The notes beneath the pieces are model-generated. The model was not told the origin of the DNA, searched no databases, and saw only the letters and a list, made by a program, of their open reading frames with translations. Below, piece by piece: positions 42,153 to 50,966 of a stretch of 50,966 bases of DNA; position 1 is the stretch's first letter; the number at the start of each line of letters is the position of its first letter. The position numbers were made by a program, and so were the translations under genes. The DNA comes from an uncultured Bacteroidia bacterium (GTDB taxonomy: Bacteria; Bacteroidota; Bacteroidia; Bacteroidales; F082). The stretch is taken from assembly GCA_902786745.1 (NCBI GenBank), contig CADADR010000014.1:1-50966 (forward strand). Direction: 5' to 3'.

Positions 42153-44420
42153 TTACTTTCTGCGGGGACCACCGTTGCCGTGACCGCCACCATTGTGGTT
42201 GCCATTGCCATGGCCACTACCGGGACGACCGTTGCCGTGACCGCCAGGACGCGGACCACCGGGACGCGGGCCGCTGGGCTTCTTCTCCTCATAGCCTTCC
42301 GGCTTGGGGAGCAGGGCGCGGTGCGACAGACGCAGCTTGCCGGTCTTCTCGTCGATCTCGATGAGCTTCACATCGATCTCGTCGCCTTCCTTCAAGCCCG
42401 TCTCTTCCATGGTCTCGTAACGCTTCCAGTCGATCTCGGAGATGTGCAGCAGACCGTCCTTGTTGGGGATGATCTCCACGAAGGCGCCGAAGGCCATGAT
42501 GGAGACGATCTTGCCGTGGTAGACCTCACCGACCTCAGGCACAGCGACGATGGCTTTGATCTTGGCCTTGCAGGCCTCGATGTCTTCCTTGTTCTGCGAA
42601 GCAATCTCCACGATACCCTTCTGTTCGTCTTCGGTGATGACGATGACGGTGTTGGTCTGCTTCTGCATCTCTTGGATGACCTTGCCACCAGGGCCGATGA
42701 CGGCACCGATCATATCCTTCGGGATATACAGGGTCTCGATGCGAGGCACGAACTCCTTGTAGTCGGCACGCGGCTCGGTGATGGTCTTGGCCATCTCGTC
42801 GAGGATGTGGAGGCGGCCCTGACGGGCTTGCTCCAAAGCTTCGGTCAGCACCTCGTAGCTGAGGCCGTCGACCTTGATGTCCATCTGGCAGGCGGTGATA
42901 CCGTCGCGGGTACCCGTGACCTTGAAATCCATGTCGCCGAGGTGGTCCTCGTCGCCGAGGATGTCGGTGAGGATGGCGTACTTGCCGGTCTCGCTATCGC
43001 TGATCATACCCATGGCCACGCCAGCGACGGGCTTGCGCATCGGCACACCAGCGTCCATCAGGGCGAGGCAGCCACCGCACACGGAGGCCATCGAGGAGGA
43101 ACCGTTGGATTCGAGGATGTCGCTCACGATACGGATGGTGTAAGGCATGGTCTCGTCGTGAGGCACCATCGTCTTGAGGGCGCGCTCGGCGAGGTTGCCG
43201 TGACCGATCTCGCGGCGGCTGGTGCTGCGCTGTGCTTTGGCCTCGCCAGTGGCAAAGCCGGGGAAGTTGTAGTGCAGCGTGAAGTTCTTGGTGCCTTCCA
43301 CCACGGCGCCGTCGAGGGTCTGCTCGTCGAGCTTAGTGCCGAGGGTGACGGTCACGAGAGCCTGTGTCTCACCGCGGGTGAACACAGCTGAGCCGTGGGC
43401 CTTGGGCAGCACATCGACTTCGGTCCAGATAGGACGCACCTCGTTGGTCTTACGGCCGTCGAGGCGGATGCGCTCGTTAAGGACAGCGTTACGCACGGCC
43501 GAGCGTTCCACGTCGTGGAAGTAACGCTTGGCGAGCGGAGCGACGGTCTCGAGCTCTTCTTCGGTATATTTTTCGAGATATTTGTCAAGGATGCCAGCGA
43601 AGGTCTCTTCGCGGAGGTGCTTGTCGGCGCAGCCGGTGAGGGCGAAGTCATAGCAAGGCTGGTAGCAGTTGGCTTCGATCTCGGCACGGAGGTTCTCGTC
43701 GTTCACCTCGTGGCAGTACTCACGCTTGGTCTTGTTGACCTCTTCCATGAGCTCGATCTGAGCCTGGCATTGGATCTTGATGGCCTCGTGGGCAGCCTTG
43801 AGGGCGCCGAGCATCTCTTGTTCTGACACTTCTTTGCATTCGCCTTCCACCATGCAGATGTCTTTCATCGAGGCGGCCACCATTAGTTCGAGGCGGGCGT
43901 CTTCCATCTGGGCGAAGGTCGGGTTGATGACGTATTCATCGCCGATGAGGGCCACACGCACTTCCGAAATCGGGCCATGGAAGGGGATGTCGGACACGCA
44001 GATGGCAGCCGAGGCGGCCAGGGCGGCGAGGGCATCGGGGGTCTGGTCCTTGTCGTTCGACAGGAGGTTGACCTGGACGATGGTCTCGGCATGATAGTCA
44101 TCGGGGAACAGCGGGCGCAGGGCGCGGTCAATGAGGCGTGAAATCAGCACCTCATAGTCGGAGGGCTTGGCCTCGCGTTTGAAGAAACCGCCCGGGATCT
44201 TGCCCGTGGAGTAGTATTTTTCCCTATAGTCGACAGACAGGGGGAAGAAATCGGTTTCGGGAGCCACTTCGGTGGCAGAGCATACGGTGGCCAGCAGCAC
44301 GGTGTCGCCGCAACGCAGCATCACGGAGCCGTCGGCCTGCTTGGCGTAACGGCCGGTGTTGAGCGTAATCTCCTGGCCATTAGGCATTTTGATAGTTTTT
44401 GTAAATCCAGTAGGACCCAT
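42153..44420 (-). CDS. pnp: Polyribonucleotide nucleotidyltransferase
   Basis: PNPase, a phosphorolytic 3'-5' exoribonuclease of mRNA decay. The 755-residue protein has two RNase PH-like cores ([14 protein letters not shown] near the start; [14 protein letters not shown] and [17 protein letters not shown] in the second core), then KH ([18 protein letters not shown]) and S1 ([20 protein letters not shown]). The last about 42 residues are Gly, His, Asn and Arg-Pro repeats ([17 protein letters not shown]), an unusual disordered tail. It lies downstream of rpsO, the common rpsO-pnp order, with the rpsO terminator between. Confidence 0.96.
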   Translation of the reverse strand: MGPTGFTKTIKMPNGQEITLNTGRYAKQADGSVMLRCGDTVLLATVCSATEVAPETDFFPLSVDYREKYYSTGKIPGGFFKREAKPSDYEVLISRLIDRALRPLFPDDYHAETIVQVNLLSNDKDQTPDALAALAASAAICVSDIPFHGPISEVRVALIGDEYVINPTFAQMEDARLELMVAASMKDICMVEGECKEVSEQEMLGALKAAHEAIKIQCQAQIELMEEVNKTKREYCHEVNDENLRAEIEANCYQPCYDFALTGCADKHLREETFAGILDKYLEKYTEEELETVAPLAKRYFHDVERSAVRNAVLNERIRLDGRKTNEVRPIWTEVDVLPKAHGSAVFTRGETQALVTVTLGTKLDEQTLDGAVVEGTKNFTLHYNFPGFATGEAKAQRSTSRREIGHGNLAERALKTMVPHDETMPYTIRIVSDILESNGSSSMASVCGGCLALMDAGVPMRKPVAGVAMGMISDSETGKYAILTDILGDEDHLGDMDFKVTGTRDGITACQMDIKVDGLSYEVLTEALEQARQGRLHILDEMAKTITEPRADYKEFVPRIETLYIPKDMIGAVIGPGGKVIQEMQKQTNTVIVITEDEQKGIVEIASQNKEDIEACKAKIKAIVAVPEVGEVYHGKIVSIMAFGAFVEIIPNKDGLLHISEIDWKRYETMEETGLKEGDEIDVKLIEIDEKTGKLRLSHRALLPKPEGYEEKKPSGPRPGGPRPGGHGNGRPGSGHGNGNHNGGGHGNGGPRRK

Positions 44421-44492
44421 AATGATTAGAATTTTTTACTGTTTTCTCTTAGCTTCAATTGCGTATGGAAATGGGGTGTAATAAATAGCAAA

Positions 44493-44518
44493 AAAAAGGC
44501 AATGAGTATTGCCTTTTT
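44493..44518 (-). terminator. Terminator of rpsO
   Basis: AAAAAGGCAAT (44493-44503), loop GAGT, ATTGCCTTTTT (44508-44518). It lies 31 bases after the rpsO stop on the minus strand. Confidence 0.85.
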
Positions 44519-44548
44519 CTTGCGTTCCGCTTAAGGCGGGCGAAAGGA

Positions 44549-44818
44549 TTACTTTCTGATGCCCAATTCCTTAATGATGTTACGGTATCTTTCGATGTCG
44601 GTTCTCTTCAAATAATCGAGAAGTTTTCTTCTCTTACCTACCAAGCCAACCAACGCACGTTTGGCCGCCACATCCTTGTGATGGACTTTCGTTTGCTCTG
44701 TCAAATGCTTAATTCTGTAGGTGAACAAAGCGATTTGGCCTTCTGCTGAACCAGTATCGGCAGCGTTCTTGCCGTATTGGCTGAAAATCTCTGATTTCTT
44801 TTCTGCAGTTAAGTACAT
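44549..44818 (-). CDS. rpsO: 30S ribosomal protein S15
   Basis: The 89-residue protein has the S15 four-helix pattern: TGSAEGQIALFTYRIKHLTEQ, then HHKDVAAKRALVGLVGKRRKLLDYLKRTD. It binds 16S rRNA early in small-subunit assembly. A TATCTTTG box on the minus strand at 44863-44870 supplies its promoter. Confidence 0.97.
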   Translation of the reverse strand: MYLTAEKKSEIFSQYGKNAADTGSAEGQIALFTYRIKHLTEQTKVHHKDVAAKRALVGLVGKRRKLLDYLKRTDIERYRNIIKELGIRK

Positions 44819-44862
44819 AATTTTCTTCTTTTTACACTAAATTTGTTGTTCTAAACGGGCTG

Positions 44863-44870
44863 CAAAGATA
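44863..44870 (-). promoter_or_regulatory. -7 box of the rpsO promoter
   Basis: TATCTTTG on the minus strand, 44 bases upstream of the rpsO start. Confidence 0.65.
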
Positions 44871-44926
44871 CGACTTTTTTGGAAACTGGGATGGGTTTTA
44901 ATAGATTTTTTTTCCATTTTAATGAG

Positions 44927-44958
44927 AGGCTGGAACCGGTCCCCACCAGTTCCAGCCT
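44927..44958 (-). terminator. Stem-loop after the VWA/macro-like gene
   Basis: AGGCTGGAAC (44927-44936) and GTTCCAGCCT (44949-44958) form a perfect 10-bp stem on the minus strand, some 50 bases beyond the stop. The T run is weak. Confidence 0.5.
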
Positions 44959-45008
44959 TGCGCATAATCTTAATATTGCTTAATCCTATTTATTTCATTG
45001 GGCTGTCG

Positions 45009-46106
45009 TCATACCAATTCCGTCCAGAAATCCATCGGCAAATGGATGTTCGGCACGTTGATGGCAACGGCAAACAGTGGCGCAATCTCGGCAGGGGTGA
45101 AGCCTGCGATGCCGCAGCCGATACGCGTTACCAAGAAGGTCAGTTCGGGATGCATGTCGGCGAAACGGATGAACTCCTCCACGTAGGGTAGGATGGTGTC
45201 TACACCGCCTTGCATCGTCGGGATGGCATAGCTCTGGCCTTGCAGCCCCACGCCTTGACCCATGACGGCACCGAACTTTTCGACGGCCACACGAGCCGCT
45301 CCACCAGCATGGGCGCCAGCCAGGTTGCTGCCGAAGACGAAGATCTCACCGTCCTTGAGACTCTTGATATGGTTTGGCGTGACGCGATTTTGGAACTCGC
45401 CAATCTCATGGTAGTTGCGGTTCGAACGGTGCATCTTGCTCCAGTAGGCCTTACGTTCTATTGGCTTCATGAAAGCAATGGCTTCCGAACTCATCGAGAA
45501 GCGCGAGAACATCGACATCTTGGCCTTACGTTCCTTTTCCCATGCACCTCTCATGCCTTCATCGTCATCAATAAAAGCCATGTGGTTGTCGATGCTGAGC
45601 GAGGCAGAGGTGGCCTCCACGTCTTGATTGGTGCCAATGTAGGCGAAGTTCCAGCCTTCCTCGTCCTTCATGCGCTCCACGAGGGCCTTGATGGCTTGAC
45701 CGCTGTATTCTCGCGAGGCGTTCTCATAGCCGTCGGTGATGACGGTCACCACAGCGGTGGCATTGTCTTTGTTTTTGATAGCGTTGTAGAGGGCGTTGAT
45801 GCTGAGGCCCATGGCGTCGTAAAGCGGCGTCCCGCAGCAAGGACGATATTCTCTGGAGGTCAGAACATTGACTTTGTCGACGGGCACCATGTCGTAAACC
45901 ATGGTTTTCTCGCAGTCGCAGAAGATCATCAGCGAGACGAAGTGCTCTTGCGTGTCTTTGAAGCGTTCTTGGGCCGAGCGGATGCCGCCCACTGTTTCGT
46001 TGAAGCCGGCAATGGCGGCATTGGCGATGCTGCCCATTGAGCCGCTCTTGTCGAGGATGATCAGGTTATAGACCTGCGTCTTTTCGGTAATGTTGTTGTT
46101 TCCCAT
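45009..46106 (-). CDS. VWA domain/macro-like fusion protein
   Basis: The 365-residue cytoplasmic protein joins a von Willebrand A domain (MIDAS motif LDKSGSMG at about residue 18, conserved VTVITDGYENAS later) to a C-terminal module beginning IFVFGSNLAGAHAGGAA with GVGLQGQSYAIPTM, the pattern of a macro-like phage-type family expected to bind ADP-ribose-like ligands. VWA domains bind protein partners through a metal ion. The gene follows the Nudix regulator by 21 bases and is probably its operon partner, so a role in NAD or ADP-ribose metabolism is plausible. No signal peptide. Confidence 0.8.
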   Translation of the reverse strand: MGNNNITEKTQVYNLIILDKSGSMGSIANAAIAGFNETVGGIRSAQERFKDTQEHFVSLMIFCDCEKTMVYDMVPVDKVNVLTSREYRPCCGTPLYDAMGLSINALYNAIKNKDNATAVVTVITDGYENASREYSGQAIKALVERMKDEEGWNFAYIGTNQDVEATSASLSIDNHMAFIDDDEGMRGAWEKERKAKMSMFSRFSMSSEAIAFMKPIERKAYWSKMHRSNRNYHEIGEFQNRVTPNHIKSLKDGEIFVFGSNLAGAHAGGAARVAVEKFGAVMGQGVGLQGQSYAIPTMQGGVDTILPYVEEFIRFADMHPELTFLVTRIGCGIAGFTPAEIAPLFAVAINVPNIHLPMDFWTELV

Positions 46107-46127
46107 AATTTATTGTTTTTTAAAGGG

Positions 46128-46949
46128 TTAAAACTCTAGTCTAAAATTGTTGTCTTCCTTGAACTCGTCGTAGCGTTTCTTGTTGAATCTGTATCGTGTG
46201 CCCCATTTTCTTGACGTATGCGTTATTTCGTCTGCTTTTTGGGGCCGATGGTAGGGGCGGGCAGACTCCGAGGCCATGCTCCCAAACAAGGCGCCGATGT
46301 CCATGCTGCGCATCTCGCGGTGCTTGCCATAGTAGGTGGTGCTTTCTTCACGCTCGTCTTCCACCTCATCGAGGATACCGGTCTGCAGCATCTTTTTGTA
46401 GAAGTTGCGGCGGTCGAACTGCACCCCGAGGATGGCCTCATAGAGGCGCTGCAGCTCCGACATGCTGAATTCCTCCTCCAATAGGCCAAAACCGATGGGC
46501 TCGAAGTGGATGTCTTGACGGAGCTTCTGCATGGTCTTGCGCAGGATGTAGTCGTGGTCGAAGGCCAGCCTTGGCACATCGTTCAATGAGAACCACTGGG
46601 CCTTGGCGGCATCGTCGCCACCTTGCACCGTCAACTTCTTCGCCAAGGCATAGAAGGCGATGGTGATGACACGGGTTCTGGGATCGCGGTTCACATCGGA
46701 GAAGGCGCCTACCTGTTTCAGATAGGTCAACTCGAGATGCGTCTCTTCTTTCAGCTCACGCAAAGCGCCCTGTTCTGCCGTTTCCTCCATATTAAGGAAA
46801 CCACCTGGGAATGCCCATGCTCCTTTGAAAGGTTCTATACCTCGTTGGATGAGCAAGATTTTCAAGTCGTGTCCGTCAAAGCCAAACACGACACAGTCTG
46901 TGGTGACAGCTGGACGCGGATAGTCGTAAGTGTATGTTCCTTTTTCCAT
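46128..46949 (-). CDS. Nudix-domain transcriptional regulator, NrtR/AraR-like
   Basis: The 273-residue protein begins with a Nudix fold: WAFPGGFLNMEETAEQGALRELKEETHLEL at about 43-73, where the Nudix box is nearly complete but its last Gly is His. The C-terminal third holds a winged helix (EEFSMSELQRLYEAILG, FDRRNFYKKMLQTGIL), as in NrtR and Bacteroides AraR regulators, in which the Nudix domain senses ADP-ribose or, in AraR, arabinose. Three GTGTA-N5-TACAC-type sites lie upstream, so autoregulation is likely. It precedes the VWA/macro-like gene by 21 bases. Confidence 0.87.
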   Translation of the reverse strand: MEKGTYTYDYPRPAVTTDCVVFGFDGHDLKILLIQRGIEPFKGAWAFPGGFLNMEETAEQGALRELKEETHLELTYLKQVGAFSDVNRDPRTRVITIAFYALAKKLTVQGGDDAAKAQWFSLNDVPRLAFDHDYILRKTMQKLRQDIHFEPIGFGLLEEEFSMSELQRLYEAILGVQFDRRNFYKKMLQTGILDEVEDEREESTTYYGKHREMRSMDIGALFGSMASESARPYHRPQKADEITHTSRKWGTRYRFNKKRYDEFKEDNNFRLEF

Positions 46950-46952
46950 CTT

Positions 46953-46974
46953 GTGTAAATTTGACGCAAAATTA
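46953..46974 (-). promoter_or_regulatory. Nudix regulator promoter with a partial operator
   Basis: On the minus strand TAATTTTG (46967-46974) is the -7 box. GTGTAAATTTGACGC (46953-46967), with one good GTGTA half, sits on the start region 4 bases before the ATG and resembles the two full palindromes upstream. Confidence 0.6.
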
Positions 46975-47004
46975 CGACTTTATTTGAAACCCGCAATAGA
47001 AAAT

Positions 47005-47019
47005 GTGTAAAATTTACAC
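47005..47019. promoter_or_regulatory. Palindrome, candidate NrtR-like operator 2
   Basis: GTGTAAAATTTACAC, an exact 7-1-7 palindrome, 56 bases upstream of the Nudix start. It shares the GTGTA-N5-TACAC form with 47070-47084. Confidence 0.6.
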
Positions 47020-47060
47020 TTTTTATCTGTAATAAAATAATAAATAATTGATTGTTAGTA

Positions 47061-47093
47061 GTTTATATTGTGTAATTTATACACAATATAAAC
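47061..47093. promoter_or_regulatory. 33-bp palindrome, candidate NrtR-like operator 3
   Basis: GTTTATATTGTGTA (47061-47074), spacer ATTTA, TACACAATATAAAC (47080-47093), exact. Its centre, GTGTA-ATTTA-TACAC, has the same form as the site at 47005. It is also just beyond the antiporter stop, so a role in 3'-end formation cannot be excluded. Confidence 0.6.
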
Positions 47094-47099
47094 AATGGG

Positions 47100-48671
47100 T
47101 TAGTCTGCCACGTCAAAGTTGTTCGACTCGACATGGTTGTTGACGGCACCAGGCTTGTCGGAGTGTTCGATAGCCTCGTTGATGACTTCGGAGTTGAACA
47201 TCTCGTCGACGAAATCGCGTGCCTTAGAGTGTCTATTGCGCCATCTTTTGCCTTCAATCTTGGTCTTGGTCACCGCGTCCTTCATCTTCTGGTTGAAGCT
47301 CAACAGCCTCAGATAGAGGCGATAGAGGCCCCTTTCCTTGTCGATGACCGGGATGAGAATGGAGTTGATGACGATGCTGGAGAGGATGACAGAGAACACA
47401 ATGTTTCTAACGAACATGGCGATTTCGGTGTCGGGGATGTAGATGATGGCTTGGGTGGCCAACACGGCTGCCGTCAGTCCTTTGGGGTTGAGGGCCGACA
47501 TGAAGACCACTTCTTTTTCAGGGATGTCGTCTTTCTTGGAGATGGCGAAACGCACGGCGGGGATGCGGATGATGAACAGGATTAGGCTAATGCCGAGTCC
47601 GATGACGAAAGGCTGCCATTGCTTCAGCTGGATGGAGATGCCAACATAGATGAAGAAGAAGGTCTTGAGCAGCAGCACCAGCTCTGAGAAGAGCGAGCGC
47701 TCGGTCTCGTTCAGGTTGACGGGCACTTTCTTGATGAATTTCTTGAGCCAGGTGTTGTAGATGGCGTCGATGTTGGCCATGCCTATGCCGAAGGCGAGGG
47801 CAGCGATGGCGCCGCTGAAGCCCATCCATTCGTTGAGGCCGTAGATGATGAACACAAAGGCCGGCGTGGTCAGGATGGAGTATTTGATGTTGCGCACTTG
47901 GTCGAGGATCAAGGCCCAGAAGATGGCGCCGAAAAGGCCCATCACGCTGGCCAGGATGAAGGATGAGAAGATGTCGCCGAGGATGGCGCCAAACTCCACG
48001 TGGTGCGACTTGATGGCCTGCAACAGGGCCAGAGCCAACACGATGCTGAACACATTGCCGATGGCAGCTTCCAGGATGAGCATGATGGCGGGTTTCTCCG
48101 ACATGCGCATTTGCCTGACGATGGGGATGACCACTGCCGAGGCCGTGCCCCCCAGGATGCAACCCAGCATCATGCTGATGACGGGGTCGAGCTTGAGGCC
48201 GAGCCAACAGACAAGCCAAACGGCTACGGCTGAAAAAATGAAGTTGAAAGCAGTGAGTTTCAAGGCACCGCCGAAAGAGTCTTTCAACGCGCTGAAACGC
48301 AGCTGTGTGCCGCTCTCAAACAGGATGGTGACCAAGGTGATGCCTGAGAAGAGGCTGCCCGCATTGCCTAGGCTCTCGGGCGAGATCCAATGGAACACGG
48401 GGCCGATGAGCAGACCGATGATGATGAGAAACAGCACATCGGGGATACGCTTGCGGCTGAAGATCTCGCTGAAGAGGTGGGCCGTGAAGATGAGCAGTCC
48501 GATGATGGCGATGGTCAGGCCGATCTGACGGGAAGAGCTGCCACCGTTGGTGACTTGCTCCACCATGGTGTCCACCAGCCCGGGCTCAGTCACGGTTTGC
48601 TGTATCTGGGCTATCGTGTCGCTGATTCGCGATAGGTTGTTGGTGGTGGGTATGAGCTCTGACTGGATCAT
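47100..48671 (-). CDS. Cation:proton antiporter (CPA family)
   Basis: The 523-residue membrane protein has an unusual polar N-terminus (about 1-50), then about 12 helices. RIPDVLFLIIIGLLIGPV, ILFESGTQLRFSALKD and LGGTASAVVIPIV match the CPA antiporter fold, and ALNPKGLTAAVLATQA is the second core helix. These exchange sodium or potassium for protons at the inner membrane. A hydrophilic C-terminal tail of about 80 residues (YLRLLSFNQKMKDAVT and on) is cytoplasmic. The classic ND/DD pair is not obvious, so the ion and direction are unsure. A TACTTTTG promoter is at 48692-48699. Confidence 0.88.
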   Translation of the reverse strand: MIQSELIPTTNNLSRISDTIAQIQQTVTEPGLVDTMVEQVTNGGSSSRQIGLTIAIIGLLIFTAHLFSEIFSRKRIPDVLFLIIIGLLIGPVFHWISPESLGNAGSLFSGITLVTILFESGTQLRFSALKDSFGGALKLTAFNFIFSAVAVWLVCWLGLKLDPVISMMLGCILGGTASAVVIPIVRQMRMSEKPAIMLILEAAIGNVFSIVLALALLQAIKSHHVEFGAILGDIFSSFILASVMGLFGAIFWALILDQVRNIKYSILTTPAFVFIIYGLNEWMGFSGAIAALAFGIGMANIDAIYNTWLKKFIKKVPVNLNETERSLFSELVLLLKTFFFIYVGISIQLKQWQPFVIGLGISLILFIIRIPAVRFAISKKDDIPEKEVVFMSALNPKGLTAAVLATQAIIYIPDTEIAMFVRNIVFSVILSSIVINSILIPVIDKERGLYRLYLRLLSFNQKMKDAVTKTKIEGKRWRNRHSKARDFVDEMFNSEVINEAIEHSDKPGAVNNHVESNNFDVAD

Positions 48672-48691
48672 CGTTGAGGCTTAATTGACTG

Positions 48692-48699
48692 CAAAAGTA
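48692..48699 (-). promoter_or_regulatory. -7 box of the antiporter promoter
   Basis: TACTTTTG on the minus strand, 20 bases before the antiporter start and just before the porin 3' end at 48711. Confidence 0.6.
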
Positions 48700-48710
48700 C
48701 GAAAAACCCG

Positions 48711-50738
48711 TTAATTGAACAAACGCCAGTTGACGCCGATGAAGATTCTGCTGTCGCGCATGGGATAATGAGGTGCGATAAAAGAGTTGTAGTTGCCTGT
48801 GAGCAGGAACATGTTGCTATAGGCGACATAGATGTTGGCTTTTTTCACTTGGAGCGCGATAGCCAGGTCGATGAAGGGGAAATTGCCGATCTGCACCTCG
48901 TTTTGGAGATAGAAGGTGCGGGTGGCGGGCATGTAGGCGTCGGCGTAGTATTTGGTGAAATAACGAACGGTGAGGCTGGGATGCAGCGTGGCAGCTTTGT
49001 GGAAGATGGGTTGCGAATAGCCGAACTTCAACTGACCCAGGAGCAAGGGTAGGTGTACGACCTCCTCGTTGCTGGATTTCTGTAGGCTGGCAAAGCCCTC
49101 GAGTTCGAAGCGGCCAAGACTTTGGTAGAAGCTGAGATAGGCCTCTCTGATGCTAAACAAACCGCTGAACTGGGTGGGACGCGCGTCGGTGCCGAAATAA
49201 ATCAGGTTGGAGATGCTGGTCTGCTTCACACCGATGCAATACTGTTTGTAGCAGTATTTCAGGTTAAGGGTCAGGTAGGTGGCTGCGTTGAAGTCGTTGT
49301 CCCAGCGGAAATGGTTGGAAGCGTAGTGTTCCTCAAACCAGTTGGCCGACTGTCGTTTCAGCTCTACGTCGAAGCTGGCTTGGCCGTAGTTTTTGGCAGA
49401 GGTGCCCAAAAACTGTTTCCATTGGCCTTTGATGTCGAAATCGCCAATCTGGTAACCCAAGGTGATGAGTTCGCCCTGTCCCGTGATGCGTGTCGATCTG
49501 AACAGGTTGATGATGATGCCACCATTCACACTGAGTTGGTTGTAGTTTCTGGCCAATAAGGTCTCGCCTTCGAGGTAGTCGAAGTGTTTCACCTTATAAA
49601 AACCGTGGGTGACGCCTGCATACAGGTAGAAGGGGATGTCATCGTTGTATTTCTGATAGCCTAAGCTGTTCCATTTCAGTGTATTCCTGATGGCTCTCAC
49701 CGTCGTGCTGTCGGTCGATTTCGTTATGTTGAACAGCGTGTCGAAGGGCTGGTAAAATGCCACACCGGGTGAGGCTTCGTTATAGTACAGTTTGTTGTTG
49801 AGGTAGCTGAAACTATGGCAGAGCCTTCCCAAGGTGAATTTACGTGTCTTGGTTTGGGCTTGAGGGACGATGGGTAAGCTGTCTCTTAATAATAAGGTGT
49901 CGGCTGTGATGCTGTCGACGGTGGGTGGGGTAGTGGCCTTGATCTGTTTTCTCTGGGGCAGGAGGTTGAAGAATTGTTCGATACCTGCGCCGCTGGAGAT
50001 CACGAAGTTGGTTGCGGAATTCAGGTTGACGTTGATGACCGAGTTGTCTGATTCCGTGTGGGAGCTATAGTCCTCATCGTTGACGATGCCGCCGTTTTCG
50101 CCCATCTCGAGTTTGTTGCGGTACCAATAGGCCATGGCGCCGTAGCGTTTGTTGTCGGTCAGGTAGTGCGCATTGACCCAGAAATAATTGTTGATGCTCT
50201 TGTTGTTCTTGAACAGTCCGGGTGAATAGTCGGTGTTGAAGGCAAAGGAGACGAATAGGTTATGGGAGAACTGCCTTCCAAACTTGACGTTGAGGTGTTG
50301 TTCCTTGTCGCCCGCGGTCATCACATAACGGAGCTCGGAGTAGGGTAGGACGGACTGGTAGGAGACTATGTTGCTTTCATTCTGCATATAAGCGGAGAAG
50401 GCCGGTAAGGTCATGTCGAACCCCACTTGATGCAGATAGTTGAATCTCATTGATTTATGGGCGAGTCCTGTGTTGCTTAGGGTGCTGTAGATAGTGTGTT
50501 CGCGTTCCAGTATCTCATGGTCGGAGGCATGGAAGATGGAGGTGTCGATGACTTTCGAGGCAGTAAGATAGATGCTGTCGAAAGGGTAGGCGTTATAGGT
50601 TACGAAAGTGGAATCGATGGATTTCGCTGGGATGGTGATGGGTTTCTTTGGTGCGATGCTATCTTGTGACGGGCTTTGCGAGAAACCTATCATACTGGTA
50701 ATCAATAAGATGAAAATAAAAGCCAGCTTTCTTTTCAT
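48711..50738 (-). CDS. Bacteroidota putative porin (outer-membrane beta barrel)
   Basis: The 675-residue product starts with a signal peptide (MKRKLAFIFILLITSMIGFSQ) and is followed by long runs of alternating polar and aromatic residues ending in a terminal aromatic-rich strand (RIFIGVNWRLFN), as in outer-membrane beta barrels. Segments such as NVKFGRQFSHNLFVSFAFNTDYSPGLFKNN match the large putative porin family of Bacteroidota. Substrate is unknown. A weak TACTTTTA box on the minus strand lies about 20 bases upstream. Confidence 0.87.
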   Translation of the reverse strand: MKRKLAFIFILLITSMIGFSQSPSQDSIAPKKPITIPAKSIDSTFVTYNAYPFDSIYLTASKVIDTSIFHASDHEILEREHTIYSTLSNTGLAHKSMRFNYLHQVGFDMTLPAFSAYMQNESNIVSYQSVLPYSELRYVMTAGDKEQHLNVKFGRQFSHNLFVSFAFNTDYSPGLFKNNKSINNYFWVNAHYLTDNKRYGAMAYWYRNKLEMGENGGIVNDEDYSSHTESDNSVINVNLNSATNFVISSGAGIEQFFNLLPQRKQIKATTPPTVDSITADTLLLRDSLPIVPQAQTKTRKFTLGRLCHSFSYLNNKLYYNEASPGVAFYQPFDTLFNITKSTDSTTVRAIRNTLKWNSLGYQKYNDDIPFYLYAGVTHGFYKVKHFDYLEGETLLARNYNQLSVNGGIIINLFRSTRITGQGELITLGYQIGDFDIKGQWKQFLGTSAKNYGQASFDVELKRQSANWFEEHYASNHFRWDNDFNAATYLTLNLKYCYKQYCIGVKQTSISNLIYFGTDARPTQFSGLFSIREAYLSFYQSLGRFELEGFASLQKSSNEEVVHLPLLLGQLKFGYSQPIFHKAATLHPSLTVRYFTKYYADAYMPATRTFYLQNEVQIGNFPFIDLAIALQVKKANIYVAYSNMFLLTGNYNSFIAPHYPMRDSRIFIGVNWRLFN

Positions 50739-50827
50739 GCATCCGAATTTGGCTGTAAAAGTAATAAAAAGTTGGGAAAGAAAAGGGATAAGGGGAAGGA
50801 AAGAGTGGAAAAAGGGTAGGAGGGGTC

Positions 50828-50866
50828 AAAAAACAGCAAACCCCGGCAGCTTACGCTGTCGGGGTT
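50828..50866 (-). terminator. Terminator of the right rRNA operon
   Basis: AACCCCGGCAGC (50839-50850), loop TTAC, GCTGTCGGGGTT (50855-50866), with a minus-strand T run beyond (plus-strand A run 50828-50834). It follows the 3' end of the 5S gene by about 8 bases. Confidence 0.85.
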
Positions 50867-50874
50867 GCCGTTAT

Positions 50875-50966
<92 letters not shown>

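Noticed and set aside
42108..43391. 427-codon open frame opposite pnp
   Set aside because: Shadow of PNPase; it crosses the pnp 3' end and shows no domain.

Overview
The window looks like a chromosomal segment of a Bacteroidota genome, most likely Bacteroidales. The signs are recurrent TAnnTTTG promoter -7 boxes just upstream of genes, a short 287-residue primary sigma factor, a type B L31 protein, a secreted protein with a type IX secretion (T9SS) C-terminal domain, and Bacteroidota-restricted families (DUF4831, the large putative porin, a tricorn-like S41 protease). I cannot name the genus. Both ends are pieces of the same 5S rRNA gene, inverted and facing inwards. The segment is therefore bounded by two rRNA operons, and the window probably ends where an assembly broke at those repeats.

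Core left part (1-25 kb): serS and a dolichol-phosphate-mannose-synthase-like glycosyltransferase; a small acidic protein and a DUF486 membrane protein; a sodium:solute symporter; a DUF4831 protein; kdsA (lipopolysaccharide Kdo synthesis); xerD; and the serine block serC-serA with a four-helix-bundle protein and a DUF1015 protein. Next come rpmE2, lon with a peptide-binding lipoprotein, a T9SS-exported adhesin-like protein, a tricorn-like protease, and the rpe-pepD pair. Three copies of a small palindromic repeat with a constant loop (TCGACARGCTC) and compensating stems lie here. One sits inside a terminator loop and two are in frame inside genes.

Accessory island (about 25.1-41.2 kb), between rpe and rpoD, with shifting base composition and gene debris. 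In order it holds an unknown Bacteroidales protein with an array of five 11-bp repeats in its leader; a strongly folded RNA with its own promoter; a PLD-nuclease/SNF2-helicase fusion paired with an Eco57I-like adenine methyltransferase whose C-terminal third is markedly AT-rich; an HNH nuclease; a convergent unknown gene with a coupled or frameshifted tail; a tightly overlapping four-gene cassette (a 56-aa small ORF, then 221-aa, 187-aa and MBL-fold proteins); an AlbA/Schlafen-type ATP-binding regulator with a 12-bp repeat tract; a winged-helix ORF and a decayed ORF; and a DUF4143 AAA ATPase with its own repeat-rich promoter. The layout resembles a defence island. The four-gene MBL cassette is the best candidate for an undescribed system; the helicase-methyltransferase pair is a recognisable but atypical DNA-modification system.

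Core right part (41.2-51 kb): rpoD, pnp and rpsO, all on the minus strand. Next is an apparent operon of an NrtR/AraR-like Nudix regulator and a von Willebrand A/macro-like protein, preceded by three copies of a GTGTA-N5-TACAC palindrome that are good candidates for its own operators. A cation:proton antiporter and a large outer-membrane porin follow. I saw no tRNA genes, CRISPR arrays or insertion sequences with intact transposases. Most long antisense ORFs are shadows of real genes.
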